DNA from: Leucobacter chromiiresistens
GTDB lineage: Bacteria > Actinomycetota > Actinomycetes > Actinomycetales > Microbacteriaceae
Direction of reading: 5' to 3'
Assembly: GCF_001477055.1 (NCBI RefSeq)
Contig: NZ_LDRK01000026.1
Coordinates: forward strand, 32,155 to 96,154
Length of the DNA: 64,000 bases
The notes below the pieces were generated by a model. The model searched no databases, was not told the origin of the DNA, and saw only the letters and a list, made by a program, of their open reading frames with translations. A program made the translations under genes and the position numbers. Below, piece after piece: positions 37,643 to 49,491 of this stretch. The number at the start of each line of letters is the position of its first letter. Position 1 is the stretch's first letter.

Positions 37643-38575
37643 GTGACCGATTCGATCTTCTCCGCAGACTACGCCGAGCGCCGTGCACGGGTGCCTCGCG
37701 GGCTTCCGCTCGTCGTCGCGATGCAGGGCCTGACCGATGCCGGCGGCGCGATCTCGCAGCTGGAGGAGTACCTCTGGAAGCACGGATCGCCCGAGGAGCT
37801 CGTGCGGTTCAACGCGGATCTGCTGCTCGACTACCGCGCTCGGCGCCCCGTGATCACCTTCGATGAGGATCACTTCGTCGACTACGCACCCGAGGAGTTG
37901 ACGCTCTCCGTGCTCCACGACGAGCTCGGCACCCCGTTCCTCCTGCTCAGCGGCTACGAGCCCGATTTCCGGTGGGAGCAGTTCATCGACACGGTGCTGC
38001 TGCTCGTGCACGACTTCGAGGTGTCGATCACGGTCTGGTCGCATGCGATCCCCATGCCCGTGCCCCACACCCGACCCATCTCGACGACGGTGAGCGGATC
38101 CCGCGACGATCTCATCGAGGCTCGCTCCGTGTGGAAGCCCACGACGAAGCTGTCGGCCTCTGCCTCGCATGTGCTGGAGTACCGTCTGCACAGTCTGGGC
38201 GAGGAGGTCGCGGGTTTCGCGCTCCTCATTCCGCACTATCTCGCCAATACGGAGTACCCCGATGCGCTCTTCGCCGCGCTCGACGGCATCATGGCGGCCA
38301 CCGGGCTCATCCTCCCGACGGACGAGGTGCGCAAGCAGGCGCGGCAGTTCAACGCGCAGGTCGATTCGCAGATCGCGGAGAACGAGGAGTCCGCCGAGAT
38401 GGTGCGGACGCTCGAGCAGCGGTACGACGCCTACATGGAGGATCAGAGCCCGCGCTCCCCGCTCGTGTCGGAGGACGGTTCGATCCCGACCGCAGATCAG
38501 TTGGCGAGCGAGCTGGAGCGCTATCTCGCCGAGCACCGGCGACGGGGCGACGGCGACGAGTCCGAACTCGGATGA
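37643..38575 (+). CDS. PAC2-family protein
   Basis: A 310-residue protein of the PAC2 (proteasome assembly chaperone-like) family. VVAMQGLTDAGGAISQLEEYL, FLLLSGYEPDFRWEQF and the region HAIPMPVPHTRP are typical of the actinobacterial members. Family function in bacteria is not established. GTG is the start, placed six bases after a TAGGAT box, so the mRNA is probably leaderless. It is divergent from lpdA. An inverted repeat (AGCACCTC at 38601 and GAGGTGCT at 38652) lies just downstream. Confidence 0.9.
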   Translation: MTDSIFSADYAERRARVPRGLPLVVAMQGLTDAGGAISQLEEYLWKHGSPEELVRFNADLLLDYRARRPVITFDEDHFVDYAPEELTLSVLHDELGTPFLLLSGYEPDFRWEQFIDTVLLLVHDFEVSITVWSHAIPMPVPHTRPISTTVSGSRDDLIEARSVWKPTTKLSASASHVLEYRLHSLGEEVAGFALLIPHYLANTEYPDALFAALDGIMAATGLILPTDEVRKQARQFNAQVDSQIAENEESAEMVRTLEQRYDAYMEDQSPRSPLVSEDGSIPTADQLASELERYLAEHRRRGDGDESELG

Positions 38576-38793
38576 CGGCGGTGAACGGCCCCGGAAAAAT
38601 AGCACCTCGTGCGCTCGCTGGCAAGAAGTGCCGCGCAGACGTGCAATAATTGAGGTGCTGCCCATGCAATCCGGTCGCGCTTTCCGTTCCGCGGGAATAC
38701 GCCGGGCTTGACATGGGTTTTCATGCTGTGAGCACTCGTCGGCGAACGCTGTCGGCGGCACAGGCCGAAATCTGAAACGAGAGAGGCGGCTGC

Positions 38794-40077
38794 GTGGCAA
38801 CTGCAACCACCACCACAACTCGCGCATCTTCTGCGGATGCCAAGAAGAAGGCTGTCGAGACCGAGGAGGCCGGTGAGATGACCGAGACCGCGGCGACTCC
38901 GCGCAAGAAGGCGGCGGCGAAGAAGACGACGGCGGCGAAGAAGCCGGCGGCGAGCAAGAAGCCCGCGGCGTCGAAGACCAAGCGCGCGACCAAGAAGAGC
39001 GCGGAGGACGAGATCGATCTCGACGCCCCCGAGGTCGACGAGGAGGCGGAGGCCCCCGAGGAGGAGAAGCCGGCTCCCGCAGTGGTCGAGCCGCTGCCGA
39101 CGGGTGCGATCGTGCTCAAGGCCCGCGACGAGGAAGATGTGCCGACGATCACGACGGCGATTCCCGGAGCGACCGCCGACCCGGTGAAGGACTACCTCAA
39201 GCAGATCGGCAAGGTCGCTCTGCTGAACGCGGCCGAGGAGGTCGAGCTCGCCATGCGCATCGAGGCGGGGCTCTTCGCCGAGGAGAAGCTCTCCACGGAG
39301 AAGGGGCTTCCGAAGAAGCTCGAGCGCGAGCTGAAGTGGGTGGCGCGCGACGGTCAGCGCGCGAAGAGCCACCTGCTCGGCGCGAACCTGCGTCTCGTGG
39401 TGTCGCTCGCCAAGCGCTACACCGGTCGCGGCATGCAGTTCCTGGACCTCATCCAGGAGGGCAACCTCGGCCTCATCCGCGCGGTGGAGAAGTTCGACTA
39501 CACCAAGGGCTTCAAGTTCTCGACCTACGCGACGTGGTGGATCCGCCAGGCGATCACGCGTGCGATGGCCGATCAGGCGCGCACCATCCGCATCCCGGTG
39601 CACATGGTCGAGGTGATCAACAAGCTCGCCCGCGTGCAGCGCCAGATGCTGCAGGATCTCGGCCGCGAGCCGACCCCCGAGGAGCTGAGCCGCGAGCTCG
39701 ACATGACCCCCGAGAAGGTCGTCGAGGTGCAGAAGTACGGACGCGAGCCCATCTCGCTGCACACGCCCCTCGGAGAGGACGGCGACAGCGAGTTCGGCGA
39801 CCTGATCGAGGACACCGAGGCAGTCGTTCCGGCGGATGCGGTGGGCTTCACGATGCTGCAGCAGCAGCTCGAGCAGCTGCTGGACTCGCTGTCGGAGCGC
39901 GAGGCGGGTGTGATCCGCATGCGCTTCGGCCTGGGAGACGGCATGCCGAAGACGCTCGACCAGATCGGCGACACCTTCGGAGTGACTCGGGAGCGCATCC
40001 GTCAGATCGAGTCGAAGACCATGGCGAAGCTGCGCCACCCGTCGCGCAGCCAGCAGCTGCGGGACTACCTCGACTGA
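38794..40077 (+). CDS. rpoD: Principal RNA polymerase sigma factor
   Basis: A 427-residue sigma-70 group 1 factor. The N-terminus (about 1-90) is a Lys/Ala-rich then acidic low-complexity region. Region 1.2 starts at [11 protein letters not shown] (about 128). Region 2 includes [39 protein letters not shown] and [13 protein letters not shown]. Region 4 has [19 protein letters not shown]. It directs RNA polymerase to housekeeping promoters. Start is GTG after GAGAGAGG. A TTGACA at 38709-38714 is a possible -35 element, but no good -10 follows it. Confidence 0.96.
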   Translation: MATATTTTTRASSADAKKKAVETEEAGEMTETAATPRKKAAAKKTTAAKKPAASKKPAASKTKRATKKSAEDEIDLDAPEVDEEAEAPEEEKPAPAVVEPLPTGAIVLKARDEEDVPTITTAIPGATADPVKDYLKQIGKVALLNAAEEVELAMRIEAGLFAEEKLSTEKGLPKKLERELKWVARDGQRAKSHLLGANLRLVVSLAKRYTGRGMQFLDLIQEGNLGLIRAVEKFDYTKGFKFSTYATWWIRQAITRAMADQARTIRIPVHMVEVINKLARVQRQMLQDLGREPTPEELSRELDMTPEKVVEVQKYGREPISLHTPLGEDGDSEFGDLIEDTEAVVPADAVGFTMLQQQLEQLLDSLSEREAGVIRMRFGLGDGMPKTLDQIGDTFGVTRERIRQIESKTMAKLRHPSRSQQLRDYLD

Positions 40078-40090
40078 TCGCGCACAGCGA

Positions 40091-40129
40091 GAAGGCCCCC
40101 GGAGATGATCATCATCGCCGGGGGCCTTC
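40091..40129 (+). terminator. Terminator after rpoD
   Basis: A 12-bp exact stem (GAAGGCCCCCGG with its complement) and a 15-base loop, 13 bases after the rpoD stop. It lies between convergent genes and may serve both. Confidence 0.8.
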
Positions 40130-40142
40130 GTTGTGACGCGGG

Positions 40143-40364
40143 CTACGCGTTGAGCTTGTGGGTCTCGTCGTGCCAGGCCTCCGCCATGGGGCGGAGCTTC
40201 GACTCGTGCTTGTTCGCGTGGTGCGCGCAGAACAGCAGCTCGCTTCCGCCCAGCAGCACTCGGACGTATGCCTGCGCGCCGCAGCTGTCGCAGCGATCCA
40301 GCGCGCTCAGGGGACGATCCGCGGATTCGACCTCATCGGTCCGTTCCTGCTCGAGTGTCGTCAT
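40143..40364 (-). CDS. DUF7455 small zinc-finger-like protein
   Basis: A 73-residue protein. CDSCGAQAYVRVLLGGSELLFCAHHANKH gives CxxC and CxxH pairs able to bind one zinc. It matches the small actinobacterial DUF7455 family, frequently found beside rpoD; function unknown. AGGAGG five bases before the ATG sets the start; the longer frame to 40442 is not supported. It is convergent with rpoD and divergent from parE. Confidence 0.9.
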   Translation of the reverse strand: MTTLEQERTDEVESADRPLSALDRCDSCGAQAYVRVLLGGSELLFCAHHANKHESKLRPMAEAWHDETHKLNA

Positions 40365-40559
40365 GGCAACCTCCTCTTCATCTTCATTCACTACGCACCC
40401 ATCCAAGCACGCTCTCCTCCGAATGCCATCATCGGGGATCACCGGTTCGCTGACCGCGTATCATCCGCGGCGGCTCGCCCACTCGCCGGGCCCCTTCCCA
40501 TCGAGTGTCGGCGGCGTGCCCTAGTGTGGATCCGTCATCAACCTGAGGAGATCTGAGCA

Positions 40560-42653
<2,094 letters not shown>

Positions 42654-42703
42654 CCCAGCGGGCGCTCGACGCCGAGTCGCCCGGAGCGTGCGACTCGCTG
42701 CCG

Positions 42704-42738
42704 TGAGCCCTCCCCGCCACCTGGGCGGGGAGGGCTCA
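42704..42738. terminator. Shared terminator of convergent parE and parC
   Basis: A 15-bp exact stem (TGAGCCCTCCCCGCC with its complement) and a five-base loop, midway in the 105-base gap between the two convergent stops. Confidence 0.8.
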
Positions 42739-42758
42739 TCTCGCGCTGTGCCCTGCGG

Positions 42759-45230
42759 TCAGGGGGCGACCCCGACGTAAGCCGCGGAGCCGTCGATGGG
42801 CTGGCCCGAGCCGTCGCGCTTGCCGAGCTCGCTCGGAAGCTTGCGCGCGGCGCCATCGGAGGCCAGCGCGCGCGGCTCGCCCGTGCCGACCCACGCGCAG
42901 GCGATCTGATCCTCCCACTTCAGGAACCGCTGGGCGCGAACGCCTCCCGTGCCGCGGCCCTTCGCGGGGAACTCGCTCCAGGCGGAGACCTTCGCGGTCG
43001 CCACGTCGGTGCCCGGCAGCGTGATGGAGCTGTCGGCGACGGTCACCACGCGAGCGTCTGCTCCCTCGGGCACGGCGCCAGCGAAGACGATTCGAGCATC
43101 GGCGGAGAGCCGCATGCCGGCCATGCCAGCCGCCGGACGCCCCTGGGGGCGCACCGCAGCGGCGGGGAAGCGCAGCAACTGCGCGTCGCTCGATACGGCG
43201 GCGATCTCGTGACCATCGGGCGCCGCGAACGCCGCGACGAGCGCATCGCCGCCCTTCAGGCCGATCACCTCGAACGACGGCTTCGCCGGCAGATCGGTGA
43301 GCAGCACGCGCTTCACCGTGCCCTGCTGCGTGAAGAGCCCGATCGGGGTGTCGGTATCGAGGGGGACCACGCCGACGATGCGCAGTCGCTTGTCGGTGAC
43401 GCCGATGTAGTCGAGCAGTTTCGCGCCCGCCGAGAACGCGATGCTCGCGGCGGGAACGAGCGGGAGGTCGACCGGGGTGAACCGGTGCAGGGTGCCGTCC
43501 GAGAGGATCGCTCCCATCTCGCCGCGCACGGTGCCGTCGACGGACGTGAGCACGGCGCCGTGCTTCGTCGCCCGCGGGGCCGGCCGAGTGATGGTCGGCG
43601 CCCCCGGATCGCGATCGATGCGCAGCGCGCGCCCGGTGACCGACAGCAGCACGGTGCAGGGGGAGTCGGCGACCTCGAGCGACGCAGCAGCGGTCGCCGA
43701 TCGGCTGGGCCGCACGACCGCACCGGTGAGCACGGTGCGGCGCGGCGTGCCGAACGCCTCTGCGGCGTCGTCCATCTCCTGGGCGACGACCTCGCGGAGC
43801 CGGTGCTCGTCGCCCAGAATGGCGAGCAGGCGATCGATCTCCGCCTGCAGCTCGTCCCGCTCGGCTTCGAGTTCCACCCGCGAGAACTTCGTGAGGCGAC
43901 GCAGACGCAGCTCGAGGATGTACTCAGCCTGAGCCTCCGTCAGATCGAAGACCTGCATCAGCCGGCTGCGCGCCGTCTCCGCGTCCTCGCTCGTGCGGAT
44001 GAGCTGGATGACCTCGTCGATGTCCAGGATCGCGATGAGCATGCCCTCGACCAGGTGCAGGCGCTCGCGCCGCTTGGCCAGCCTGAACTCGGAGCGGCGC
44101 GTGACCACCGAGATGCGATGGTCGAGGAAGACGCGCAGCATCTCGCGCAGCCCGAGCGTCTGCGGCTGCCCCTGCACGAGGGCGACCGAATTGATGCTGA
44201 ACGAGTCCTCGAGCGGGGTGTACCGGTACAGCTGCTCGAGCACCGCCTCCGGTGAGAATCCGGTCTTCAGCGTGATGACGAGGCGCAGCCCGTTCTTGCG
44301 ATCGGTGAGGTCGGCGACATCCGAGATGCCGGAGAGCTTCTTCGCCTCCACGCCCTGCTTGATCTTCTCGATGACGCGCTCGGGGCCGACCAGGTACGGC
44401 AGCTCGGTGACGACGAGCCCGGTGCGTCGCGGCCCGAGCTGCTCGACCGACACCTTGGCGCGGGTGCGGAATGCCCCTCGGCCGGTGCGGTAGGCATCCT
44501 TCACCCCGTCGAGGCCGACGATGGTGCCGCCGCCCGGGAGATCGGGGCCGGGGATGAACTCCATGAGCTCCTCGACCGTGGCCCCCGGGTTGCGCAGCAG
44601 GTGCTTCGCGCCGTCGACCACCTCGATCAGGTTGTGCGGAGCCAGGTTGGTGGCCATGCCCACGGCGATGCCGCTCGCTCCGTTGACGAGCAGGTTCGGC
44701 ACAGCGGAGGGGAGCACCTCGGGCTGCAGCAGCTGGCTGTCGTAGTTCGGGACGAAGTCGACCACGTTCTCGTCGAGCGACTCGGTCATGGCGAGCGCCG
44801 CGCCGGCGAGACGGGCCTCAGTGTATCGCGATGCGGCGGGGCCGTCGTCGAGCGAGCCGAAGTTGCCGTGGCCGTCCACGAGCGGCAGGCGCATCGCGAA
44901 GCCCTGCGCGAGTCTGACGAGCGCGTCGTAGATCGACGAATCGCCGTGCGGGTGCAGCTTGCCCATCACCTCGCCGACGACGCGCGCGGACTTGACATGA
45001 CCCTTCTCGGGGCGCAGCCCCATGTCTTGCATCATGTAGAGGATGCGACGCTGCACGGGCTTCAACCCGTCTCGGGCGTCGGGAAGCGCGCGCGAGTAGA
45101 TCACGGAGTAGGCGTACTCGAGGAACGAGCCCTCCATCTCCTGCAGGATGTCGATGTCTTCGATGCGCTCGCCGGCGAGTGCGTGGGGGGCGTCCGTTGC
45201 GGCATCGGACGCGCTGCGAGGGTCGGTCAT
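42759..45230 (-). CDS. parC: DNA topoisomerase IV subunit A
   Basis: An 823-residue subunit that cuts and rejoins DNA. The quinolone-resistance region contains [12 protein letters not shown], and the catalytic Tyr is in [10 protein letters not shown] near residue 135. The C-terminal beta-propeller lacks an evident GyrA-box and has [13 protein letters not shown], which favours ParC over GyrA. It is convergent with parE; the pair would assemble as ParC2ParE2. The ATG at 45230 is used; a second in-frame ATG at 45242 overlaps the divergent phosphodiesterase start. Confidence 0.9.
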   Translation of the reverse strand: MTDPRSASDAATDAPHALAGERIEDIDILQEMEGSFLEYAYSVIYSRALPDARDGLKPVQRRILYMMQDMGLRPEKGHVKSARVVGEVMGKLHPHGDSSIYDALVRLAQGFAMRLPLVDGHGNFGSLDDGPAASRYTEARLAGAALAMTESLDENVVDFVPNYDSQLLQPEVLPSAVPNLLVNGASGIAVGMATNLAPHNLIEVVDGAKHLLRNPGATVEELMEFIPGPDLPGGGTIVGLDGVKDAYRTGRGAFRTRAKVSVEQLGPRRTGLVVTELPYLVGPERVIEKIKQGVEAKKLSGISDVADLTDRKNGLRLVITLKTGFSPEAVLEQLYRYTPLEDSFSINSVALVQGQPQTLGLREMLRVFLDHRISVVTRRSEFRLAKRRERLHLVEGMLIAILDIDEVIQLIRTSEDAETARSRLMQVFDLTEAQAEYILELRLRRLTKFSRVELEAERDELQAEIDRLLAILGDEHRLREVVAQEMDDAAEAFGTPRRTVLTGAVVRPSRSATAAASLEVADSPCTVLLSVTGRALRIDRDPGAPTITRPAPRATKHGAVLTSVDGTVRGEMGAILSDGTLHRFTPVDLPLVPAASIAFSAGAKLLDYIGVTDKRLRIVGVVPLDTDTPIGLFTQQGTVKRVLLTDLPAKPSFEVIGLKGGDALVAAFAAPDGHEIAAVSSDAQLLRFPAAAVRPQGRPAAGMAGMRLSADARIVFAGAVPEGADARVVTVADSSITLPGTDVATAKVSAWSEFPAKGRGTGGVRAQRFLKWEDQIACAWVGTGEPRALASDGAARKLPSELGKRDGSGQPIDGSAAYVGVAP

Positions 45231-45246
45231 AATGGATTTCATGCTA
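45230..45246. promoter_or_regulatory. Overlapping divergent start sites of parC and phosphodiesterase
   Basis: The two start codons are 11 bases apart. On plus, TAATGG (45230-45235) lies five bases before the ATG at 45241. On minus, TAGCAT (45246-45241) lies ten bases before the ATG at 45230. Both transcripts would be nearly leaderless and each -10 box would lie inside the other gene's start region. The assignment is by pattern only. Confidence 0.4.
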
Positions 45247-46437
45247 CCGACGACCGCCGACAACGGTGCGAGGCTTGCCGCGATTCTGCCGAGCGGCATC
45301 GCGGCGGTCGCGCGGGGCCTCGCCTCACCGCCTCCCGACGAACTGGCCTTCGCAGACTCGGATTCACTCCCGAAGCTGCGGTCGTTCGTCATGATCGTGG
45401 TGGACGGGCTCGGGAGCGCGAACCTCTCGGCGCGCGCGGGGCACGCGCCCGCGCTCTCCCGCCTCCCGCGCAAGCGCATCGAGACGGTCGCTCCGTCGAC
45501 GACCGGCGCGGCGCTCACGACACTGCTCACGGGCCGTCTCCCCGGATCGCATGGCCTGATCGGGTACCGCATCCGCCACCCCGAGCTCGGTCTGGTGACG
45601 ACGCTCCGCGACTGGGACGGCATCGGCGATCACCGCAGCTGGCAGCGCGCGACCCCGCTGCTCACTCGGGTCTCGTCGATCGGAGCTCGAGCTGTCGCGA
45701 TCGGCCGCCCTGCGCATGCCGCCGGCGGACTGACCGAGGCGATCCTCGCGGGAGCCGAGTACCTGGGCGGCCAGCGGATCGAGGATCGATTCGCCCTCGC
45801 CTCTCGCGTGGTGCGCGAGCCGACCCCCGCCGTCGTCTACCTCTACATCGACGAACTCGACAAGGCGGGGCACGAGCACGGGTGGCAGAGCGAGCACTGG
45901 GTGCGACGTCTCGAGCAGTTCGACGCGTCGCTCGAGGGGTTCCTCCGGGGACTGCCCGGCGGCGTCGGTGTGGTGGTCACCGCCGACCACGGCATGGTCG
46001 ATGTCGCGCCGCATCAGCGGGTGCTGCTCGAATCGCACACGGGTCTGCTCGACGACGTCGCCGAGATCGGCGGCGAGCCGCGCCTGCGCTCGCTGTATCT
46101 GCGGGAGGGCGCCGACGCGACGGCGGTGGCCGCGGCGTGGGAGCGCGCGGAGGGCGCACGCGCGTGGGTCGGCACGCGCGAGGCGGCACTCGCCCGTGGA
46201 ACGTTCGGTCGCGTGCGGCCGGAGGTTGCCGAGCGCCTCGGCGAGGTGCTGATCGCCGCCCGCAAGCAGGTGGCTTACTTCACGAACGCCGAGGACTCCC
46301 GAGTGCTCGAGATGGTCGGCCAGCACGGCTCGTTCACCGACGAGGAGCGGGGAGTGCCGCTGGTGCTCGGCGGGGCGCTCGACGGATCCTCGTTCGCAGC
46401 CGCCGTCCAGGCCGCCGCGCAGCGCATCCCCGAGTAG
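45241..46437 (+). CDS. Alkaline-phosphatase-superfamily phosphodiesterase
   Basis: A 398-residue protein of the nucleotide pyrophosphatase/phosphodiesterase branch of the alkaline phosphatase superfamily. Metal ligands appear as [11 protein letters not shown], the nucleophile region [41 protein letters not shown] and VTADHGMVD. No signal peptide is seen, so it is probably cytoplasmic; the substrate is unknown. Start ATG at 45241; an in-frame ATG at 45232 is possible. It is divergent from parC, and this pairing is common in Microbacteriaceae. Confidence 0.88.
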   Translation: MLPTTADNGARLAAILPSGIAAVARGLASPPPDELAFADSDSLPKLRSFVMIVVDGLGSANLSARAGHAPALSRLPRKRIETVAPSTTGAALTTLLTGRLPGSHGLIGYRIRHPELGLVTTLRDWDGIGDHRSWQRATPLLTRVSSIGARAVAIGRPAHAAGGLTEAILAGAEYLGGQRIEDRFALASRVVREPTPAVVYLYIDELDKAGHEHGWQSEHWVRRLEQFDASLEGFLRGLPGGVGVVVTADHGMVDVAPHQRVLLESHTGLLDDVAEIGGEPRLRSLYLREGADATAVAAAWERAEGARAWVGTREAALARGTFGRVRPEVAERLGEVLIAARKQVAYFTNAEDSRVLEMVGQHGSFTDEERGVPLVLGGALDGSSFAAAVQAAAQRIPE

Positions 46438-46528
46438 TGTCAGGGCAGCAGGGGCGCCGCCAGCGGCTTTCACGGCGCCGCTGATCGAAGCATCCGCGGC
46501 GGCACCCGCTCGTGCCCGATCACCGGGA

Positions 46529-47770
46529 TCAGTTCGCGGGGTCCTCGTCGCTGCGCGTGCCGAACAGGATGTCGTCCCAGCTCGGAATCGAGGCGCGACC
46601 CTTCTTCGGCGCGCGCTCGGGGGCGTCGGGTGCAGCCGCGGGCGATTGCGCGGGTGCGACCGGCCGCTCCGGCGACGGGTCCGAGCCGGTCTTCGGGGCT
46701 CCGGTCACGCCGGCGCTGCTCCAGATGCTCCGCGGCTCCGTCGGGGTGTCCGCCGGCGCCTCGCGGCGGAGCGACGGGTGCGGGCTGCCCGAACCATGCG
46801 CGTCCGCCGCATCGGGCGAGCCCGCAGCCGTCTCGGAGTCACTCTCGGCGAGCGCCGCGAGGTCGAGTTCCTGGGGCTGCAGCTCGGTACCCGCTTCGCT
46901 CTGACGCTTGCCCTGATCTCGTTCTCCGCGCCGTTTGCGGAGCGCGTCGAGCAGATCGGCGGTCTGACTGAGATCCGCCGGGGCGTCGGCATCCGAGGAG
47001 ATCGCGCGCTGGTCGATCTCGCGGCGCCGCGCGAATTCGACGTTGGGATCGGAGGAGGGAGCCTGCGCCTCACGCGCAGACTCGTCCGTCGTGACGACCT
47101 CCGACGCCTCCGCGGCGTTCTCGAGCGACAAGACCTCCTCCGCGTCGAACGCGCCCGAGTCGAAACGACCCGAGTGCTCGACCGAATCGACCGCGCGCAG
47201 CTTCGGGATCAGTCGCTCGCCGACATCGCCCTGCTTCGAGAGGTTCACCGCGTCGGGGTTGATGGGGGAGAGCATCGATTTGCGGTGGTCGAACGTCCAG
47301 ACCGCGCGGTGACCGACGTCGTGCGACGCGAACTCGAGGCTGACCATCCAGCCCCGCTCTTCGTCCCTCCAAGCCGCCCACTCGCTGGTCTGCGCACCGA
47401 GACCGGCGAGGCGCTCCGCGATGACGGCGCCGAATCGCTGGTCGCCGTCGTCGTGCGCCTCCGTGCGCACCGGAACCGCGTGGGCGCGCTCGAGGATGTA
47501 GCGGCGCTCCGCGAGCACCGGCTCCTCGTACCGCTCGATGTCGGCATCCTCGAGGCCCGTCTCGGAGGCCACCTGGGCGCGGGACTTGCCGGCGCGGATG
47601 AGGGCCTGGATCTCACGCGGACCGGGTTTCCCGGGCTGGCGCTCGCGCCGCGCCAGGTGGCGCAGCTCGCTGAGCGCAGCCTCGTCGACGACGAAGCGGT
47701 ACTCGTCGCCGGCGTCGTTCGCGACGATCAGCGACCGGTCATCTCGGCGCACAAAGCGCAGTTCGTCCAT
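46529..47770 (-). CDS. sepH: Septation protein SepH
   Basis: A 413-residue protein. The N-terminal DUF3071 domain (about 1-160) contains a helix-turn-helix near 60-90 (SRAQVASETGLEDADIERYEEPVLAERR). The rest is disordered, acidic and Pro-rich, ending in SIPSWDDILFGTR, a conserved C-terminal motif. In Streptomyces SepH binds FtsZ and stimulates its assembly at division sites; the same role is inferred. The ATG at 47770 has AAGGGA upstream. It is divergent from the DUF4193 gene across a 211-base gap. Confidence 0.93.
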   Translation of the reverse strand: MDELRFVRRDDRSLIVANDAGDEYRFVVDEAALSELRHLARRERQPGKPGPREIQALIRAGKSRAQVASETGLEDADIERYEEPVLAERRYILERAHAVPVRTEAHDDGDQRFGAVIAERLAGLGAQTSEWAAWRDEERGWMVSLEFASHDVGHRAVWTFDHRKSMLSPINPDAVNLSKQGDVGERLIPKLRAVDSVEHSGRFDSGAFDAEEVLSLENAAEASEVVTTDESAREAQAPSSDPNVEFARRREIDQRAISSDADAPADLSQTADLLDALRKRRGERDQGKRQSEAGTELQPQELDLAALAESDSETAAGSPDAADAHGSGSPHPSLRREAPADTPTEPRSIWSSAGVTGAPKTGSDPSPERPVAPAQSPAAAPDAPERAPKKGRASIPSWDDILFGTRSDEDPAN

Positions 47771-47981
47771 CGGCGCATCCCTTCGTGAGTCGCGACCCAG
47801 AGTGTCACATGCACGGCGGGACGCTCCGCATTGAAGCCGCGCGTGGCGAAACCCGGGGAGTCGCACTTCGCGCTCAGAGAACTTTCGGCGGGAGGGTTTG
47901 CGCACGGACCGTCTCGTACGTCAGACTATGGCCGCTCGAAGGATAAGGTGCCGGCAGACCGGCCCGGGAACGCAGGAGAGA

Positions 47982-48272
47982 ATGGCCACGGATTACGACG
48001 CCCCGCGCAAGACTGAAGAAGACGCCGAGTCGATCGAGGCTCTGAAGGAGCGCGGGCCGGCAAAGGGCGCGTCGGGGCTCGACTCCGACGATGCCGACAA
48101 CCCGAGTTTCGATCTCGGCGGCAACGATCTCTCCGATGTCGAGCTCGATGTCATCGTGCTCCCGCAGCAGGACGACGAGTTCACCTGCGTGAGCTGCTTC
48201 CTGGTGCGCCACCGCTCGCAGGTCGACCACGAGACGGAGCTCGGGCCGGTGTGCCGTGAATGCTCGAACTGA
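47982..48272 (+). CDS. DUF4193 zinc-ribbon protein
   Basis: A 96-residue protein. An acidic N-terminal half (residues 1-65) is followed by a C4 zinc ribbon, CVSCFLVRHRSQVDHETELGPVCREC, at the very C-terminus. The family is restricted to actinobacteria and has no assigned function; acidic, zinc-binding partners of RNA polymerase or division proteins are possible but unproven. AGGAGAGA just before the ATG sets the start. Its last 15 coding bases and 4 following bases are repeated 59 bases downstream. Confidence 0.92.
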   Translation: MATDYDAPRKTEEDAESIEALKERGPAKGASGLDSDDADNPSFDLGGNDLSDVELDVIVLPQQDDEFTCVSCFLVRHRSQVDHETELGPVCRECSN

Positions 48273-48335
48273 CTCGCGCAGCGGGGCGGGCATTCACGGC
48301 CGACGCCACTGCGTCGGAATGCTCGAACTGACTCG
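48258..48335 (+). repeat. 19-bp direct repeat copying the DUF4193 3' end
   Basis: GAATGCTCGAACTGACTCG occurs at 48258-48276, covering the end and stop of the DUF4193 gene, and again at 48317-48335 in the intergenic region. The spacing is 59 bases start to start. It looks like a small partial duplication. Confidence 0.9.
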
Positions 48336-48351
48336 TACTCGATAGCGAGAC

Positions 48352-48393
48352 GCATGAGAACGGCCGCCCCCTCGGGAGCGGCCGTTCTCATGC
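48352..48393. terminator. Bidirectional terminator, DUF4193 and DUF3093
   Basis: A 16-bp exact stem (GCATGAGAACGGCCGC with its complement) and a ten-base loop between two convergent genes. Confidence 0.85.
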
Positions 48394-48418
48394 AGGGGGG
48401 ACCTCGAGTCCCCGCCGG

Positions 48419-48895
48419 CTACGCGGCGACGCGCGCCGCCGCGATGGCCTCGGCGAGCTTCTTCGGGTGACGCGTGGTGAGGATCCACTGCGGTGCTGGA
48501 TCAGCAGGGTCGACGTTGGCGATCCTCACCCCGCGGTGGATCCATCCCCGGAGCAGGAGATAGCTGCGGGCGTCGCAGCCGGGGCCGATGGCCGCCTTCA
48601 GGCCCTCAGCTCCGAGCAGCTCGATGTCTCCGAGCAGCGACACGGGGATCTCGGCGCGTCCCGCCGTCAAGCGCCCGCCGTCGACCTCGATCGACGGACT
48701 GGTGAGCAGAAAGGTCGTGGCCAGAACGGCGTACACGATGACGCCGGTCGGGATGGCCCACTGCGCGTTGATCGGAGTGAGGACGAGCGCGACCGCCGGG
48801 ATGACCAGGACGAGGGCGACGAACAGACTCGCTCCCGGCAGGAGTCGTTCCCGATACGTCGATTGCGGAGGGGCGGAACTGGCGTTTCGGGTCAT
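48419..48895 (-). CDS. DUF3093 membrane protein
   Basis: A 158-residue protein with two hydrophobic helices (about 22-42 and 47-67) and a soluble C-terminal domain ending in WILTTRHPKKLAEAI. This is the actinobacterial DUF3093 family, regularly found beside dut; its function is unknown. I chose the ATG giving MTRNASS; GATAAT lies about 11 bases upstream and could be its -10 box. In-frame starts at 48904 and 48919 also exist. It is divergent from dut. Confidence 0.87.
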   Translation of the reverse strand: MTRNASSAPPQSTYRERLLPGASLFVALVLVIPAVALVLTPINAQWAIPTGVIVYAVLATTFLLTSPSIEVDGGRLTAGRAEIPVSLLGDIELLGAEGLKAAIGPGCDARSYLLLRGWIHRGVRIANVDPADPAPQWILTTRHPKKLAEAIAAARVAA

Positions 48896-48971
48896 GCCGA
48901 CCATTATCCCGCGGCTCACTCGGAGGTCGCCGTGCGGGATCCGCTCTCTGCAGCCGCACGGCCGAATCCGC

Positions 48972-48977
48972 TAGCCT
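48972..48977 (+). promoter_or_regulatory. -10 box of dut (leaderless)
   Basis: TAGCCT is followed by six bases and then the GTG of dut. There is no ribosome site, so the transcript is probably leaderless. Confidence 0.55.
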
Positions 48978-48983
48978 GAGCGG

Positions 48984-49421
48984 GTGACTGATGTCGTGGA
49001 GATTCCGATCGTGGCCGAGCATCCGCCCCAGTACGCCCATGCGGGCGATGCGGGGGCCGACCTGCGCGCAGCGGAGGCGGTCGAGCTCGGTCCGGGGGAG
49101 CGCGCGCTCATCGGCACCGGCGTCGCCATTGCGCTGCCCGACGGGTACGCGGCTTTCGTGGTGCCCCGCAGCGGGCTCGCCGCGAAGCACGGCATCACCG
49201 TGGTCAACGCTCCGGGGACCGTCGATGCCGGGTATCGGGGCGAGATCAAGGTGACGCTGCTCAACACCGATGGATCGGAGAGCTTCGCGATCGCGGCGGG
49301 CGATCGGATCGCGCAGCTCATCGTGATGCCGGTGTCCCGCGCAGTGTTCGTACCGGTGCCCGAGCTGACGGACAGCGCCCGCGGCACCGGCGGGTTCGGG
49401 TCGACGGGCGTGAGCAGCTGA
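48984..49421 (+). CDS. dut: dUTP diphosphatase
   Basis: A 145-residue trimeric dUTPase that converts dUTP to dUMP, keeping uracil out of DNA and feeding dTMP synthesis. The five conserved motifs can be followed: HAGDAGADL, PRSGLAAKHGI, NAPGTVDAGYRGEIKV, GDRIAQLIV and the C-terminal RGTGGFGSTG. It starts the dut-DUF3710-DUF3159 series; the next gene is 70 bases on with AAGGAG. Confidence 0.96.
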   Translation: MTDVVEIPIVAEHPPQYAHAGDAGADLRAAEAVELGPGERALIGTGVAIALPDGYAAFVVPRSGLAAKHGITVVNAPGTVDAGYRGEIKVTLLNTDGSESFAIAAGDRIAQLIVMPVSRAVFVPVPELTDSARGTGGFGSTGVSS

Positions 49422-49491
49422 CGGCACCGCCCGGTCCGGCGGGAAACCGAGCGAGTTCGACCCCCTGGGTCAAGACGAAGGAGTAGCGAAA

